A stretch of DNA of 64,000 bases from Phaeacidiphilus oryzae TH49 (GTDB lineage Bacteria; Actinomycetota; Actinomycetes; Streptomycetales; Streptomycetaceae): positions 1,248,055 through 1,312,054 of the forward strand of contig NZ_JQMQ01000005.1 of the NCBI RefSeq assembly GCF_000744815.1, given 5' to 3'. Positions 63,065 through 64,000 of the stretch are shown piece after piece (position 1 is the stretch's first letter; each line of letters begins with the position of its first letter). The position numbers were made by a program, and so were the translations under genes. Under the pieces are notes generated by a model. It saw only the letters and a list, made by a program, of their open reading frames with translations. It did no database searches and was not told the DNA's origin.

Positions 63065-64000
63065 CCGAGGACTCCCTCCGGATCGGCCCGGTGCAGCGGC
63101 AGCCGGGCGGTGAGCAGCGCCGCGCCGAGCAGCGGCGCGTCGGCGCCGTGGGCGGGCGGCTGCGGGACCAGATCGGCCAGCGGGGGCAGCAGTTCGGCGG
63201 CGAAGCCGGCCCGCAGCGCGGACCAGTAGCGCTTGCCGATACCGGGCACTCCCCCGCCGACGACCACCCGGTCCGGGCCGATCGCGTTGGCCAGCCCGCC
63301 GAGGGCGCGTCCGGCGGCGCGGGCGCCCAGCTCGACGGCGCCGGCCGCGGCCCGGTCTCCGCCCTCGGCCCGGCGGACGACCTCCTCCAGCGCGGGCGGC
63401 CTGCCACCCGCCCCGGCCGACCGGGCGTAGGCCGCCGCCATCCCCGGGCCCGAGGCGACCGCCTCCAGATGGCCGACGGCGCCGCAGGAGCAGAGCAGCC
63501 CGGCCGCCTCCGGGCTCGGCAGGTGGCCGAGGTGCCCGGCGACGCCCTGACGACCCGTCAGCAGCCGTCCCCGGTAGGCGATCGCGCCGCCGATCCCGGT
63601 GCCGACGGACAGCTGGAGGAGAGTGCTCCCGGACGGACCGGCCTCGAGTTCGGCGCATGCGGCGGCGCGCACGTCGTTGTCGCAGGCGACCGGAAGCCCT
63701 GCGCGGCGGGCGAGTTCGGCGGCCACCGCCGTGCCCGCCCAGCCGGCGATGATCGCGGTGGCCGAGCGGACCACCCCCGCCTCGGGGTCGATCAGCCCGG
63801 CGGCGGCGACGCCGATCGCCCGCGGAGCGGGGACCACGCCGGCGGCCAGCGCCCGCGCGCTGTCCGCCAGCGCGTCGAGGACGGCCCGCGGCCCGGCGTC
63901 CGCCGGGGTCGGCCGCCGGTCCCGGGCGAGCACCCGGCCGCCCGGGGCGACCAGCGCCCCGGCGATCTTCGTCCCGCCGAGGTCCAGCCCGATCACCGGC
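63061..64000 (-). CDS. ROK family sugar kinase (ManNAc or glucose type), N-terminus at the window edge
   Basis: At least 312 residues. ATP motif IGLDLGGTKIAGAL at the start, catalytic Asp in ACDNDVRAA (about residue 105) and the ROK zinc site with His and Cys in GHLPSPEAAGLLCSCGAVGHLE (about 155-176). A GTG at 63996 could start it, but the frame is open to the window end and relatives have a few residues before IGLDLGG, so the true start may lie outside. Operon order with nanE favours N-acetylmannosamine kinase; glucokinase is the alternative. Confidence 0.88.
   Translation of the reverse strand, partial: PVIGLDLGGTKIAGALVAPGGRVLARDRRPTPADAGPRAVLDALADSARALAAGVVPAPRAIGVAAAGLIDPEAGVVRSATAIIAGWAGTAVAAELARRAGLPVACDNDVRAAACAELEAGPSGSTLLQLSVGTGIGGAIAYRGRLLTGRQGVAGHLGHLPSPEAAGLLCSCGAVGHLEAVASGPGMAAAYARSAGAGGRPPALEEVVRRAEGGDRAAAGAVELGARAAGRALGGLANAIGPDRVVVGGGVPGIGKRYWSALRAGFAAELLPPLADLVPQPPAHGADAPLLGAALLTARLPLHRADPEGVLG

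Overview
The window looks like chromosome from a Streptomyces-type actinomycete (family Streptomycetaceae or a close relative). GC content is very high with a strong GC bias at third codon positions. GTG starts and 4-nt ATGA/GTGA stop-start overlaps are frequent. The content is saprophytic soil content: aromatic catabolism, a secreted beta-glucosidase, an oligopeptide importer, and many TetR/IclR/PaaX/XRE regulators. I saw no rRNA, tRNA, CRISPR array, transposase or phage gene.

Layout. 0-5 kb: the end of an EAL c-di-GMP phosphodiesterase, then the DNA-end nuclease pair sbcD-sbcC. 5.0-5.6 kb: tandem 54-bp repeats and MITE-like hairpin elements. 5.6-8.7 kb: a three-gene sugar/polyol operon (Gfo/Idh/MocA dehydrogenase, DUF993, sugar-phosphate isomerase) with a LacI-type operator. 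8.9-12.9 kb: tex, a TetR regulator and an Rv1733c-like membrane protein, then a second hairpin element. 13-34 kb: an aromatic-acid catabolic island. It holds vanillate demethylase (vanA, a 52-aa small ORF, vanB) with an IclR regulator; a PaaX-family regulator divergent from four genes that match the non-decarboxylating side-chain shortening of p-hydroxycinnamates (dehydrogenase, amidohydrolase, CoA ligase, hydratase, as in couLMNO of Rhodococcus); and one long minus-strand operon pcaI-pcaJ-pcaH-pcaG-pcaB-pcaL-pobA-aldehyde dehydrogenase controlled by a divergent double-IclR regulator. An SDR, an aldo/keto reductase with an XRE regulator, and a UbiA prenyltransferase lie between these blocks.

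Together these genes would take coumarate/ferulate to 4-hydroxybenzoate/vanillate (or the aldehydes), then to protocatechuate, then through ortho cleavage to 3-oxoadipyl-CoA. Two things are odd in pcaB: it carries an in-frame low-complexity insertion built from the genome's hairpin repeat, and it has no stop codon before pcaL.

36-49 kb: a 64-aa ORF coupled to a C39-like peptidase, a YceI protein, a dipeptide/oligopeptide ABC transporter whose last ATPase gene is frameshifted at a G-run, a pirin, a secreted GH3 glycosidase and a histidine phosphatase. 49-52 kb: a WXG-type secreted protein with two unknown partners, possibly a type VII effector module. 52-64 kb: two methyltransferases, an HTH/Clp_N pair with a striking double palindrome, two GNATs, a PhyH dioxygenase, lutABC (lactate oxidation), a small secreted protein, and a nan-type cluster (MFS transporter, nanE, ROK kinase) running off the end.
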